A stretch of DNA of 23,625 bases from Paracoccaceae bacterium (GTDB lineage: Bacteria > Pseudomonadota > Alphaproteobacteria > Rhodobacterales > Rhodobacteraceae), in NCBI GenBank assembly GCA_012036325.1, contig JAAUPC010000007.1:1-23625 (forward strand). Reading direction: 5' to 3'. Below, in pieces: positions 7,775 through 15,464 of the stretch. Positions within the stretch are counted from its first letter, which is position 1. Each line of letters begins with the position of its first letter. The translations under genes were made by a program, and so were the position numbers. The notes beneath the pieces were generated by a model, which was not told where the DNA came from, made no database searches, and was given only the letters and a program-made list of their open reading frames with translations.

Positions 7775-8832
7775 CCGGCCCCTTCACCTTCCCCGGTCTT
7801 GCCACCCGCGTGGTCTTTGGCCACGGCACGCTGGCGCAGGTGCCCAATGAGGTAGCGCGCCTCGGCCACTCCCGCGCGCTGGTGCTAAGCACTCCGCAGC
7901 AAGAAACCCAGGCTCAGGCTCTGGCCGCAGCCCTTGGAACGCGGGCGGCGGGCGTCTTTGCCGGGGCCACGATGCATACCCCGGTTGAGGTGACGGACTC
8001 TGCTGTCGCGGCTTTTCGGGCGATGGGTGCGGATTGCGTGGTCAGCCTTGGCGGCGGGTCGACCACCGGCCTTGGCAAGGCCATCGCCACCCGCACTGGG
8101 GCCGATCAGGTTGTGGTCCCCACCACCTATGCCGGGTCCGAAATGACGGATATCCTTGGCGAAACCGTGGGGGGCGAGAAAACCACCCGCCGTGATCCCA
8201 GCATCCGGCCCAAAGTGGTGGTCTATGACGTGGACCTTACCCTGACGCTGCCTGTCAGCCTCACCGTCACCTCGGCCCTCAACGCCATCGCCCATGCGAT
8301 GGAAGGGTTCTATGCCCCAGATCGCCACCCGATCACCGAAGCGCTCAGCCGCGATGCGATGACGGCCTTCGCCCGCGCCCTGCCGGTTCTGGTCAAGAAC
8401 CCTGCGGATGCTGCGGCTCGGGCCGATGCGCTTTATGCCGCCTGGGGGTGTTCCACTACTCTTGGCCACGTCACCATGGCACTGCACCACAAGCTGGCGC
8501 ATGTCCTCGGCGGCAGCTTCGGCCTGCCGCATGCCGAGACGCATGCCGTCCTTCTGCCCCACACCACCGCCTATAACGAAGCCGCGGTGGACGGCCTTTT
8601 GGACCCGATCCGCGATGCCTTTGGCCATGGCACCGCCGCCAAAGGCCTGTGGCACTTTGCCAAATCCTGTGACGCGCCCCTGACGCTCAAGTCCCTTGGC
8701 CTGACTGAGGCTGACCTTGACCGCGCCACGGAGATTGCCACCCGCAACCCCTATGCCAACCCGCGGCCCGTCACCCGCGACGGCATCCGCAACCTGCTGC
8801 AACAGGCCTATGACGGGAATTGCCCCAGCTGA
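7771..8832 (+). CDS. maleylacetate reductase
   Basis: Cytoplasmic NAD(P)H-dependent enzyme of the iron-containing alcohol dehydrogenase superfamily, reducing maleylacetate to 3-oxoadipate in the hydroxyquinol/chlorocatechol pathway. The 353-residue length matches the family. Visible features are the early FGHGTL strand, the nucleotide-binding GGGSTTGLGK (residues 94-103), PTTYAGSEMT, the HAMEGFYAPDRHP region and the diagnostic LHHKLAHVLGGSFGLPHAETH stretch (as two motifs, MALHHKLAHVLGG and FGLPHAETHAVLLPH). It is coupled to the hydrolase gene by an ATGA overlap. Together with two intradiol dioxygenases and a flavoprotein hydroxylase it defines the route as going through hydroxyquinol. The frame is intact. 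Confidence 0.93.
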   Translation: MTGPFTFPGLATRVVFGHGTLAQVPNEVARLGHSRALVLSTPQQETQAQALAAALGTRAAGVFAGATMHTPVEVTDSAVAAFRAMGADCVVSLGGGSTTGLGKAIATRTGADQVVVPTTYAGSEMTDILGETVGGEKTTRRDPSIRPKVVVYDVDLTLTLPVSLTVTSALNAIAHAMEGFYAPDRHPITEALSRDAMTAFARALPVLVKNPADAAARADALYAAWGCSTTLGHVTMALHHKLAHVLGGSFGLPHAETHAVLLPHTTAYNEAAVDGLLDPIRDAFGHGTAAKGLWHFAKSCDAPLTLKSLGLTEADLDRATEIATRNPYANPRPVTRDGIRNLLQQAYDGNCPS

Positions 8833-8867
8833 AGCCAACAGAACTGAAAAAAAGGGAGGAATGACAG

Positions 8868-10142
8868 ATGATTACCAGACGCAAACTGCTCCGCTCCGGC
8901 GCTGCCAGCGGCCTTGCCATGGCCACCCCGGGCTTGTTTGCCCCCGCCATCGCGCAAGGGGCCAAGATCCGCATCGGCTATGTCAGCCCGCAATCCGGGC
9001 CGCTGGCAGGCTTTGCCGAAAGTGATACCTACAACATCGAAGCTTCCTTGGCACCCAGGTCGGGGCGAACGTTTGAGGTCATCGTCAAGGACAGCCAGTC
9101 CGACCCGAACCGCGCCGCCGCTGTGGCCAAGGAGCTGATCGTCGATGACGAGATCAACCTGATGATCGTCGCCTCGACGCCTGAGACCACCAACCCCGTC
9201 GCCACCACCTGTGAGGCCGAAGGGATGCCTGTCATCTCGACCAAGGCGCCCTGGCAGCCGTGGTTCATCGGTCAGCAAGGCAACCCCGGTGACCCCGCCT
9301 CGTGGAAGCCATTCGACTTTGCCTTCCACTATTTCTGGGGGCTTGAGGACGTGATCGCCGTCTTCCTGAACATGTGGAACCAGATCGAAACCAACAAGCA
9401 GGTCGGCGGCCTCTTCCCCAATGACGGCGACGGCAACGCCTGGGGTGACCCGAATGTGGGTGTCGGCCCCGGCTTTGCCGCGCAGGGCTACATGCTGAAC
9501 GACCCGGGCCGCTACCAGAACCTGAACGACGATTTTTCCGCCCAGATCAACGCCTTCAAGGCCGCGAATTGCGACATCGTCACCGGCGTTGTGATCCCGC
9601 CCGACTTCACCACCTTCCGCAATCAGGCGCTGCAGCAGGGCTTCAACCCCAAGATCATCACCGTGGCCAAGGCCATCCTCTTCCCGCAGTCGGTTGAGGC
9701 TTTGGGCGAGGCTGGGCATAACCTCTCGTCCGAGGTCTGGTGGTCCAACACCCACCCCTTCACCTCCTCGCTCACCGGGCAGTCGGCAGCGGATCTTGCG
9801 GCCGACTACACCGCCAAGACCAGCCGCCCCTGGACCCAGCCGATCGGCTTTGTCCATTCGCTGTTGGAAGTCGCGTCGAACGTCATGGGCCGCGTCTCGG
9901 ACGTGACCGATGCCGAAGGCGTGGCAGCGGCGATTGCGGCGACGGACATGGACACGATGGTCGGCAAGGTGGCGTGGAACGGGGCGGGCGTGCCGCCCTT
10001 TGCCGCCGCCAACGTCTGCAAGACCCCGCTGGTCGGTGGCCAGTGGCGTCGCAATGCCGACGGGACCTTCGGCCTGGTCATCGTCGACAACCAGACCGCA
10101 CCGAACATCCCGACCGGCGGCACGATGGAGGCTCTGGCCTGA
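8868..10142 (+). CDS. ABC transporter substrate-binding protein, Liv/HAAT type, Tat signal
   Basis: A 424-residue periplasmic binding protein of the branched-chain amino acid/amide (HAAT) class, starting 35 bases after maleylacetate reductase. The N-terminus has a twin-arginine motif (TRRKLL), a hydrophobic stretch and a probable signal peptidase site after FAPAIA. The mature protein begins with AKIRIGYVSPQSGPLAG, typical of type I periplasmic binding folds, followed by VKDSQSDPNRAAAVAKELI. AGGGAGGA (8853-8860) lies seven bases before the ATG. Its location inside a ring-cleavage gene block suggests an aromatic or aromatic-acid ligand rather than an amino acid; this is inference from context. 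The downstream ATPases and permeases complete the importer. Confidence 0.9.
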   Translation: MITRRKLLRSGAASGLAMATPGLFAPAIAQGAKIRIGYVSPQSGPLAGFAESDTYNIEASLAPRSGRTFEVIVKDSQSDPNRAAAVAKELIVDDEINLMIVASTPETTNPVATTCEAEGMPVISTKAPWQPWFIGQQGNPGDPASWKPFDFAFHYFWGLEDVIAVFLNMWNQIETNKQVGGLFPNDGDGNAWGDPNVGVGPGFAAQGYMLNDPGRYQNLNDDFSAQINAFKAANCDIVTGVVIPPDFTTFRNQALQQGFNPKIITVAKAILFPQSVEALGEAGHNLSSEVWWSNTHPFTSSLTGQSAADLAADYTAKTSRPWTQPIGFVHSLLEVASNVMGRVSDVTDAEGVAAAIAATDMDTMVGKVAWNGAGVPPFAAANVCKTPLVGGQWRRNADGTFGLVIVDNQTAPNIPTGGTMEALA

Positions 10143-10152
10143 CGGAACCCGC

Positions 10153-10174
10153 CCCCCCGATTTCTCTCGGGGGG
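10153..10174 (+). other. intercistronic hairpin after the binding-protein gene
   Basis: CCCCCCGA and TCGGGGGG form a perfect 8-bp stem around a six-base loop TTTCTC, 11 bases after the binding-protein stop and 23 bases before the first ATPase gene. With a bulged C the stem extends by two more pairs. No T-run follows, so it is not a canonical intrinsic terminator. Such hairpins often protect the upstream mRNA from 3' exonucleases or partly stop transcription, giving more binding protein than membrane components. Confidence 0.55.
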
Positions 10175-10196
10175 CGACCCGCCGCGCTTCTTAGCC

Positions 10197-10922
10197 ATGA
10201 CAGATGTCCTGACCCTGACCAATGTCTCGAAAAGCTTCGGCGCCCTAAAGGTGACCGATGACGTCAGCTTTGCCGTGCCGAAGGGCCAGGCGCTGGGGAT
10301 CATCGGCCCGAACGGGGCGGGGAAGTCCACGTTGTTCAACCTGATCACCGGCAATTTCCTGCCCGATGCCGGGAAGATCACCTTCCTTGGTCAGGACGTC
10401 ACGCGCGTCCCCGCCATGACGCGTGTCAGAATGGGCGTGGGCCGCAGTTTCCAAATCCCGCAGCCGTTCGAGGGGCTGACGGTATTTGAGAACCTTCTGA
10501 CGGCGGCTGCCTTTGGCCAGGGCAAGCACGAGGGCGAGGTTGAGGCGGACTGTGCCCTGATCCTGCAAGACACCGAACTTCTGCGCCGGGCGAATGACCT
10601 TGCCGGGTCGCTGTCGCTTCTGGATCGGAAGCGGCTTGAGATGGCGCGGGCAATGGCGACGGGGCCGGACCTCCTCCTCCTCCTCGATGAAATCGCGGGG
10701 GGTCTGACCGAAGGCGAATGTCAGGCGCTGGTGGCCACGATCAAGGCGCTGCATGCCAAGGGCACGACGATCATCTGGATCGAACATGTCCTGCATGCGC
10801 TGAATTCGGTGGTCGAACAACTTCTGGTCCTAGACTTCGGGAAGGTCATCGGCATCGGCGCGCCGGATGAGATCATGGCCTCCCGCGAGGTGCGGGAAAT
10901 CTATCTGGGGCTGGAGGCGTAG
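10197..10922 (+). CDS. ABC transporter ATP-binding protein, LivG-like
   Basis: A 241-residue cytoplasmic ATPase of the Liv/HAAT importer. Walker A is GPNGAGKST (residues 37-45), followed by NLITGNFLPDAG, GRSFQIPQPFEGLTVFENL and Walker B LLLLLDE before IAGGLTEGE. The ABC signature is unusual: SLSLLDRKRLEMARA (L139-D143) replaces the usual LSGGQ/LPYGQ form. H-loop residues are present in WIEHVLHAL. The start ATG has no clear ribosome binding site, but no better start is visible. The stop codon is immediately followed by the second ATPase gene, with no intervening base. Confidence 0.9.
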   Translation: MTDVLTLTNVSKSFGALKVTDDVSFAVPKGQALGIIGPNGAGKSTLFNLITGNFLPDAGKITFLGQDVTRVPAMTRVRMGVGRSFQIPQPFEGLTVFENLLTAAAFGQGKHEGEVEADCALILQDTELLRRANDLAGSLSLLDRKRLEMARAMATGPDLLLLLDEIAGGLTEGECQALVATIKALHAKGTTIIWIEHVLHALNSVVEQLLVLDFGKVIGIGAPDEIMASREVREIYLGLEA

Positions 10923-11624
10923 ATGCTTGAAACCCATAGCCTCACCGCCTCATACGGTCAATTCAAGGCCCTCTTCGGGATCGACATCACCGTCGCCCCC
11001 GGCGAATGCGTGGCGATCATTGGGGCCAATGGCGCCGGGAAAACCACCCTGCTGCGCTCGATCAGCGGTGTCCTGCGTAACGCGCCGGGGATGGTGGTCC
11101 ACAAGGGCACGCCCATCGGCACTTTGCCTGCAGATGCGGTCGTGCAGCGGGGGATCGCGATGGTGCCCGAAGGGCGCAAGCTTTTCCCGTCCCTCTCGGT
11201 AGAAGAAAACCTCCTGATCGGCGGTCAGGTCCGCCGCGGCGACGCGCGCTGGACTCTGGAAACCGTCTACGCCCTCTTCCCCATCCTGAAGGAACGCCGC
11301 CTCTCCCCCGCCACGGCCCTCTCCGGTGGCCAGCAGCAGATGGTCGCCATCGGCCGGGCGCTGATGTCGAACCCGGAACTCCTTCTTTGTGACGAGATCA
11401 GCCTTGGCCTCGCCCCGGTGGTGATCCGCGACATCTACGCCGCCCTCCCCCGGATACGCGAAACCGGGGCGGCGGTCGTGATCGTGGAACAGGACATCAC
11501 CCGCGCGCTGGCCGTGGCTGACCGGGTCTATTGCCTGATGGAAGGCCGCGTCACCCTGACCGGTCCCACCGCCAGTACCACCCGAGACGCCGTTCACGCC
11601 GCCTATTTCGGGGATGCTGCATGA
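10923..11624 (+). CDS. ABC transporter ATP-binding protein, LivF-like
   Basis: A 233-residue ATPase pairing with the LivG-like protein. Walker A is GANGAGKTT (residues 34-42), the Q-loop region contains MVPEGRKLFPSLSVEENLL (as in LivF), the signature ALSGGQQQMVAIGRALM is canonical, and Walker B reads ELLLCDEISLGLAP. The H-loop region is VIVEQDI; as usual in LivF the histidine position is not obvious. The ATG directly abuts the upstream stop. A 157-base spacer with inverted repeats separates it from the LivH-like permease, unusually long for this otherwise tight operon. Confidence 0.92.
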   Translation: MLETHSLTASYGQFKALFGIDITVAPGECVAIIGANGAGKTTLLRSISGVLRNAPGMVVHKGTPIGTLPADAVVQRGIAMVPEGRKLFPSLSVEENLLIGGQVRRGDARWTLETVYALFPILKERRLSPATALSGGQQQMVAIGRALMSNPELLLCDEISLGLAPVVIRDIYAALPRIRETGAAVVIVEQDITRALAVADRVYCLMEGRVTLTGPTASTTRDAVHAAYFGDAA

Positions 11625-11663
11625 CCCCTGCCTTGCTCTTTTCAACAAATACTCTCCGGGGGT

Positions 11664-11684
11664 CTGGGGGCAGGATGCCCCCAG
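11664..11684. repeat. perfect 9-bp inverted repeat in livF-livH spacer
   Basis: CTGGGGGCA (11664-11672) and TGCCCCCAG (11676-11684) are exact inverse complements with a three-base loop GGA. The context ATACTCTCCGGGGGT-stem resembles G/C-rich intergenic repeat units I associate with Rhodobacteraceae genomes; whether this is a copy of a dispersed repeat needs a genome search. There is no T-run, so it is not a typical terminator. Confidence 0.6.
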
Positions 11685-11697
11685 CGACCGAGCCGGT

Positions 11698-11742
11698 TGG
11701 CGCGCTTGCGCGCCAGAGGCGAGACATAGGCTTGCGCGCCAG
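11698..11742. repeat. palindrome plus 11-bp direct repeat in livF-livH spacer
   Basis: TGGCGCGC (11698-11705) and GCGCGCCA (11708-11715) form a perfect 8-bp stem with a TT loop. TTGCGCGCCAG, which includes the right arm, recurs at 11706-11716 and 11732-11742. The whole spacer is flanked by TTCAACA at 11641-11647 and 11750-11756. It may be a small intergenic repeat element inserted between two operon genes. No coding potential was recognised here. Confidence 0.5.
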
Positions 11743-11781
11743 CGCTCCGTTCAACACCCGCCGGAATATGCGAGGCGCCCG

Positions 11782-12644
11782 ATGATCTGGCTTGATACCC
11801 TTGTGCAGGGCCTTCTTCTCGGCGGGCTTTACGCCCTCTTTGCCGCCGGCCTCAGCCTGGTTTTCGGCATCATGCGGCTGGTGAACCTTGCGCATGGCGA
11901 TCTGATCGTGCTGGCCGCCTTCGTGGTGCTCGTGGTGGTTGAGGCGACGGGGCTGAACCCCTTCCTTTCCGCACTGATCGCCGCCCCCGCCCTGTTTGCC
12001 TTCGGCTGGGCGCTGCAATGGTTCGTCTTCAACCGCGTTCTTGGCAAGGACATCCTGCCGCCCTTGCTGGTGACCTTCGGCCTCTCCATCGCCCTGCAGA
12101 ACGGTATGCTGGAGGTCTTTTCCGCCGACAGCCAGCGCATCCGGGTGGGGGCCCTGGAAAGCGCCTCGGTCGATCTTGGGCTGGTCACGGTCGGGATCAT
12201 GCCGCTTCTGACCTTCGCCTCCGCCGTCGCGGTGATCTTCACCCTCAATCAGATCTTCTACCGCACCGCCCTTGGCCGCGCTTTCCGGGCCACCTCGGAT
12301 GATCCAGTGACCGCCAGCCTGATGGGCATCAACCCAAGGTCGGTCTTTGCGGTTGCCACCGGCCTTGCCATGGTCATCGTCACCATCGCCGCCCTCTATC
12401 TGGGCATGCGGTCGAACTTTGACCCCTCCATCGGCCCCGCCCGCCTGATCTTTGCCTTTGAGGCGGTGATCATCGGCGCCTTGGCTCGCTTTGGGGCACG
12501 CTGATCGGGGGCGCGATCATCGGGGTGGCGCAGACGGTCGGCGCGCAGATCAACCCGGAATGGCAGATCCTGGCCGGGCACCTGGCGTTTCTGGCGGTTC
12601 TCCTTGTGCGGCCGCGGGGCCTGTTCCCCCGGGCGGTGGATTGA
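11782..12644 (+). CDS. branched-chain-type ABC transporter permease, LivH-like, interrupted by a frameshift
   Basis: Inner-membrane permease of the Liv/HAAT importer with about eight helices. It opens TLVQGLLLGGLYALFAAGLSLVFGIMRLVNLAHGD, matching LivH (long motif, residues about 5-40). LGRAFRATSDDPVTASLMGI is the coupling loop to the ATPases. The frame breaks at FEAVIIGAL near 12480-12487: one missing G in CCTTGGCTCG restores GALGSLWGTLIGG, and reading continues to RPRGLFPRAVD with a stop at 12642-12644, giving 287 residues. The start ATG 11782 has GAGG (11772-11775) upstream. The stop overlaps the LivM-like start. As written, the protein would stop at 12504 and lose its last helices. Confidence 0.88.
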
Positions 12645-13710
12645 TGAAGCACGCCATGCAAGTCACCGTCACTACCCGTACCCGCGCCAGCACCGTGGCA
12701 GGCTCTGTGGCCCTTGGGCTGATCGGCCTTGGGCTCATCCTGCCCGCCTTCGCCTCCCGCAGCTTGATTCAGGATCTGTTCTTCATCCTGACCATGCTGA
12801 CGCTTGCCCAGCTGTGGAACCTGATCGCGGGCTACGGCGGGATGGTCAGCGTGGGCCAGCAGGCCTTTGTCGGGATCGGCGCCTATGCGATGTTCGCGGG
12901 CGTCATCCTGTTGGGTTGGGACCCGGTGTTTGCCATCCTTCTGGGCGGGATCGCGGCCTTCCTTCTGGCGATCCCGATGGCCTTCTTCGCCTTCCGTCTG
13001 CAGGGGGCCTATTTCGCCATCGGCACTTGGGTCATAGCCGAGGTGACGCGGCTGATCATCGCCCAATGGAAAACCCTCGGCGGTGGTACCGGCACATCCT
13101 TGCCACGTGAGGCGACGGCGGACATCATCGGCGTCGCCACCATCGCCAACCTTTTCGACCTGCGTGATGCGGCCGCCCGCGATGTGCTTGCCTATTGGCT
13201 GGCGCTGGCGCTGGCCGTGGGCACGATGGCCGCGATCTATGCCCTCCTTCGCTCTCGCAATGGCCTGGCGCTGGCCGCTCTGCGCGACAACGACAATGCC
13301 GCGCGGTCTGTGGGCGTGGATGCCGGGCGGCTGAAGTGGCTGGTCTTTCTGGCCGCCGCAGCAATGACCGGCCTTGTGGGCGCGCTGATCTACATGCAGA
13401 CCGCCCGCATTTCCCCCGATGCAGCGTTCAGCGTCACCAGCTGGACGGCTTACGTCATCTTCATCGTGGTCATCGGCGGGATCGGCAGGCTGGAGGGGCC
13501 GATCCTTGGCGTCCTCGTCTTCTGGGGCCTGCAGACCGCGTTTTCCGACTATGGCAGCTGGTATCTTCTGGCACTTGGGCTGATCGCCATTGCCGTCATG
13601 CTGTTCGCCCGCGGGGGCTTTGGGGCCTGATCGCCGACCGTACTGGAATTGCGCTGTTTCCGGTTCAGCGCCGCCTAAACCTGACATCCGAAGGAACGCC
13701 ACATGGCTGA
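12644..13710 (+). CDS. branched-chain-type ABC transporter permease, LivM-like, C-terminus frameshifted
   Basis: Second inner-membrane permease of the importer, about nine helices. LivM hallmarks are LWNLIAGYGGMVSVGQQAFVGIGAYA, RLQGAYFAIGTWV, the coupling loop ALRDNDNAARSVGVD and VVIGGIGRLEGPILG (residue runs read as separate motifs). The ATG (12644) overlaps the LivH stop. In the sequence as given a stop occurs at 13630 after MLFARGGFGA. LivM proteins normally end with PRGLWGL plus a short tail, and one missing C in GTTCGCCCGCG (about 13606-13611) restores APRGLWGLIADRTG and runs to a stop at 13708-13710, giving 355 residues and overlapping the hydroxylase start by eight bases. If the shift is real only a cytoplasmic tail is lost. 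Confidence 0.88.
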
Positions 13711-15457
13711 CATCACGACAGATATCCTTATCATCGGCACCGGCCCTGCGGGCAGCGCCACGGCGGCCTTGCTTGCGTCCTACGGGGTCGAAACCCTGGT
13801 GCTGAACCGCTACCGCTGGCTGGCCCACACCCCCCGCGCCCATATCACCAACCAGCGCACGATGGAGGTTTTGCGGGACCTCGGCCCCGAGGTTGAGGCC
13901 GAAGCCTACATGCACGCGGCCCCGCAGGAGCTGATGGGCGAGAACGTCTTCTGCGAAAGCCTGGCGGGGGAAGAGCTTGGCCGCATGAAAAGCTGGGGGA
14001 CCCATCCGCTTAGCCAAGCCGAACACCAGATGTCGTCGCCCACCCGCATGAACGACCTGCCGCAAACCTTCATGGAGCCGATCCTGTTCAAGACCGCCTG
14101 CGCCCGCGGCGCGCAAAGCCGGATGAGCATGGAATACCTGTTCCACGTGCAGGACGGGGATGGTGTCACCACCACAGCCCGCGACCGGCTGACCGGCAAG
14201 GATGTGGTGATCCGGTCGAAGTTCCTGGTTGGCGCGGATGGCGGCAACAGCCTGGTGGCCGACCATTGCGGCCTGCCGTTCGAAGGCAAGATGGGCGTCG
14301 GCGGGTCGATGAACATCCTCTTCCGCGCGGACCTGTCGCGCTACGTGGCGCATCGGCCAAGCGTCCTTTACTGGGTCATGCAACCCGGTGCCAATGTGGG
14401 CGGCATCGGCATGGGCCTTGTCCGTATGGTCCGGCCTTGGAACGAATGGCTGATCGTCTGGGGCTATGACATCAACCAGCCCGCCCCGGTGGTCGATGCC
14501 GCGATGGCGACCCAGGTCGCGCGCCAACTGGTCGGCGACCCGGAGCTGGAGATTGAGCTGCTTTCCGCCAACACCTGGACGGTGAACAACCAATACGCCA
14601 CCCACATGCAGCAGGGCCGTGTCTTCATCATGGGCGATGCTGCCCACCGGCACCCGCCGTCAAACGGGCTTGGCTCCAACACCTCCATCCAGGATGGCTT
14701 CAACCTTGCTTGGAAGCTGGCCGCCGTGGTCAAAGGGCACGCGACCCCGGCGCTTCTGGACAGCTACTCCCCCGAACGCGCGCCCGTGGCCAAACAGATC
14801 GTCACCCGCGCCAACCAGTCCATCGGCGAATTCGGCCCGATATTCGAGGCGCTGGGGATGGACGGCGGCATGGATCACGACAAGATCCACGCCAGCATGG
14901 CCGCCCGCTGCGACGCAACCGAAGCGGGTGCCGCGCAGCGTGACGCTTTGCGCAAGGCCATCGCATTCAAGAAATACGAATTCGACTGCCACGGAGTCGA
15001 GATGAACCAGCGCTACACCTCCTCCGCCGTGGTGACCGATGGCCAGCCCCAGCCCGCCCCCAACGCGGATATGGAGCTGCACTATCAGCCCACCACCTGG
15101 CCCGGCGCGCGGCTGCCACATGTCTGGGTGTTTGGCGCGGATGGCAAGCAGCACTCCACCCTCGACCTCTGTGGTCGCGGGCAATTCACGCTTCTGACCG
15201 GGATTGGGGGTGAGGCTTGGGTTGCGGCGGCCAAGGCTGAGGGCGCCAAGCGCGGCATGATCCTCCGCACCCATGTGATCGGCCCCCGCCAGCCCATCTC
15301 TGACCACACCGGCGACTGGGCCCGCGCGTCCGAGATTGCCGATGACGGCTGCCTTCTGGTGCGCCCCGACCACCACGTCGCTTGGCGCAGCCCGCGCCTG
15401 TCGAAAGACCCCGCCGCCGATCTTGCGCGGGTCCTGACCTCCATCCTTGGCAAGTGA
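13703..15457 (+). CDS. FAD-dependent aromatic hydroxylase, TfdB-like (phenol/resorcinol hydroxylase type)
   Basis: A 584-residue class A flavoprotein monooxygenase, similar in length and sequence to 2,4-dichlorophenol 6-monooxygenase (TfdB). The FAD-binding Rossmann motif is IIGTGPAGSATAALLA (glycines 12, 14, 17), the hydroxylase DG motif is FLVGADGGNS, and the second FAD motif is GDAAHRHPPSNGLG (from residue 311). The C-terminal thioredoxin-like domain (about 460-584) contains GRGQFTLLTGIGG. These enzymes hydroxylate a phenol ortho to the OH using NAD(P)H and O2. Directly upstream of hydroxyquinol 1,2-dioxygenase, the likely substrate is resorcinol or a related phenol giving hydroxyquinol (inference). 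The start ATG follows AAGGAA with seven-base spacing. Confidence 0.9.
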   Translation: MADITTDILIIGTGPAGSATAALLASYGVETLVLNRYRWLAHTPRAHITNQRTMEVLRDLGPEVEAEAYMHAAPQELMGENVFCESLAGEELGRMKSWGTHPLSQAEHQMSSPTRMNDLPQTFMEPILFKTACARGAQSRMSMEYLFHVQDGDGVTTTARDRLTGKDVVIRSKFLVGADGGNSLVADHCGLPFEGKMGVGGSMNILFRADLSRYVAHRPSVLYWVMQPGANVGGIGMGLVRMVRPWNEWLIVWGYDINQPAPVVDAAMATQVARQLVGDPELEIELLSANTWTVNNQYATHMQQGRVFIMGDAAHRHPPSNGLGSNTSIQDGFNLAWKLAAVVKGHATPALLDSYSPERAPVAKQIVTRANQSIGEFGPIFEALGMDGGMDHDKIHASMAARCDATEAGAAQRDALRKAIAFKKYEFDCHGVEMNQRYTSSAVVTDGQPQPAPNADMELHYQPTTWPGARLPHVWVFGADGKQHSTLDLCGRGQFTLLTGIGGEAWVAAAKAEGAKRGMILRTHVIGPRQPISDHTGDWARASEIADDGCLLVRPDHHVAWRSPRLSKDPAADLARVLTSILGK

Positions 15458-15464
15458 GGGAATG

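Noticed and set aside
10153..10174. Rho-independent terminator after the binding-protein gene
   Set aside because: The stem is strong but no T-run follows on the plus strand, and the operon clearly continues; kept only as an intercistronic hairpin.
12491..12643. An N-terminal extension of the LivM-like protein
   Set aside because: That stretch encodes the C-terminus of the LivH-like permease in its corrected frame; the LivM-like start at 12644 fits the stop-start overlap.
12470..14653. A 727-codon open frame on the minus strand
   Set aside because: It lies antisense to the LivM-like and hydroxylase genes, is rich in His, Gly and Arg like other GC-rich shadow frames, and shows no recognisable family motif.
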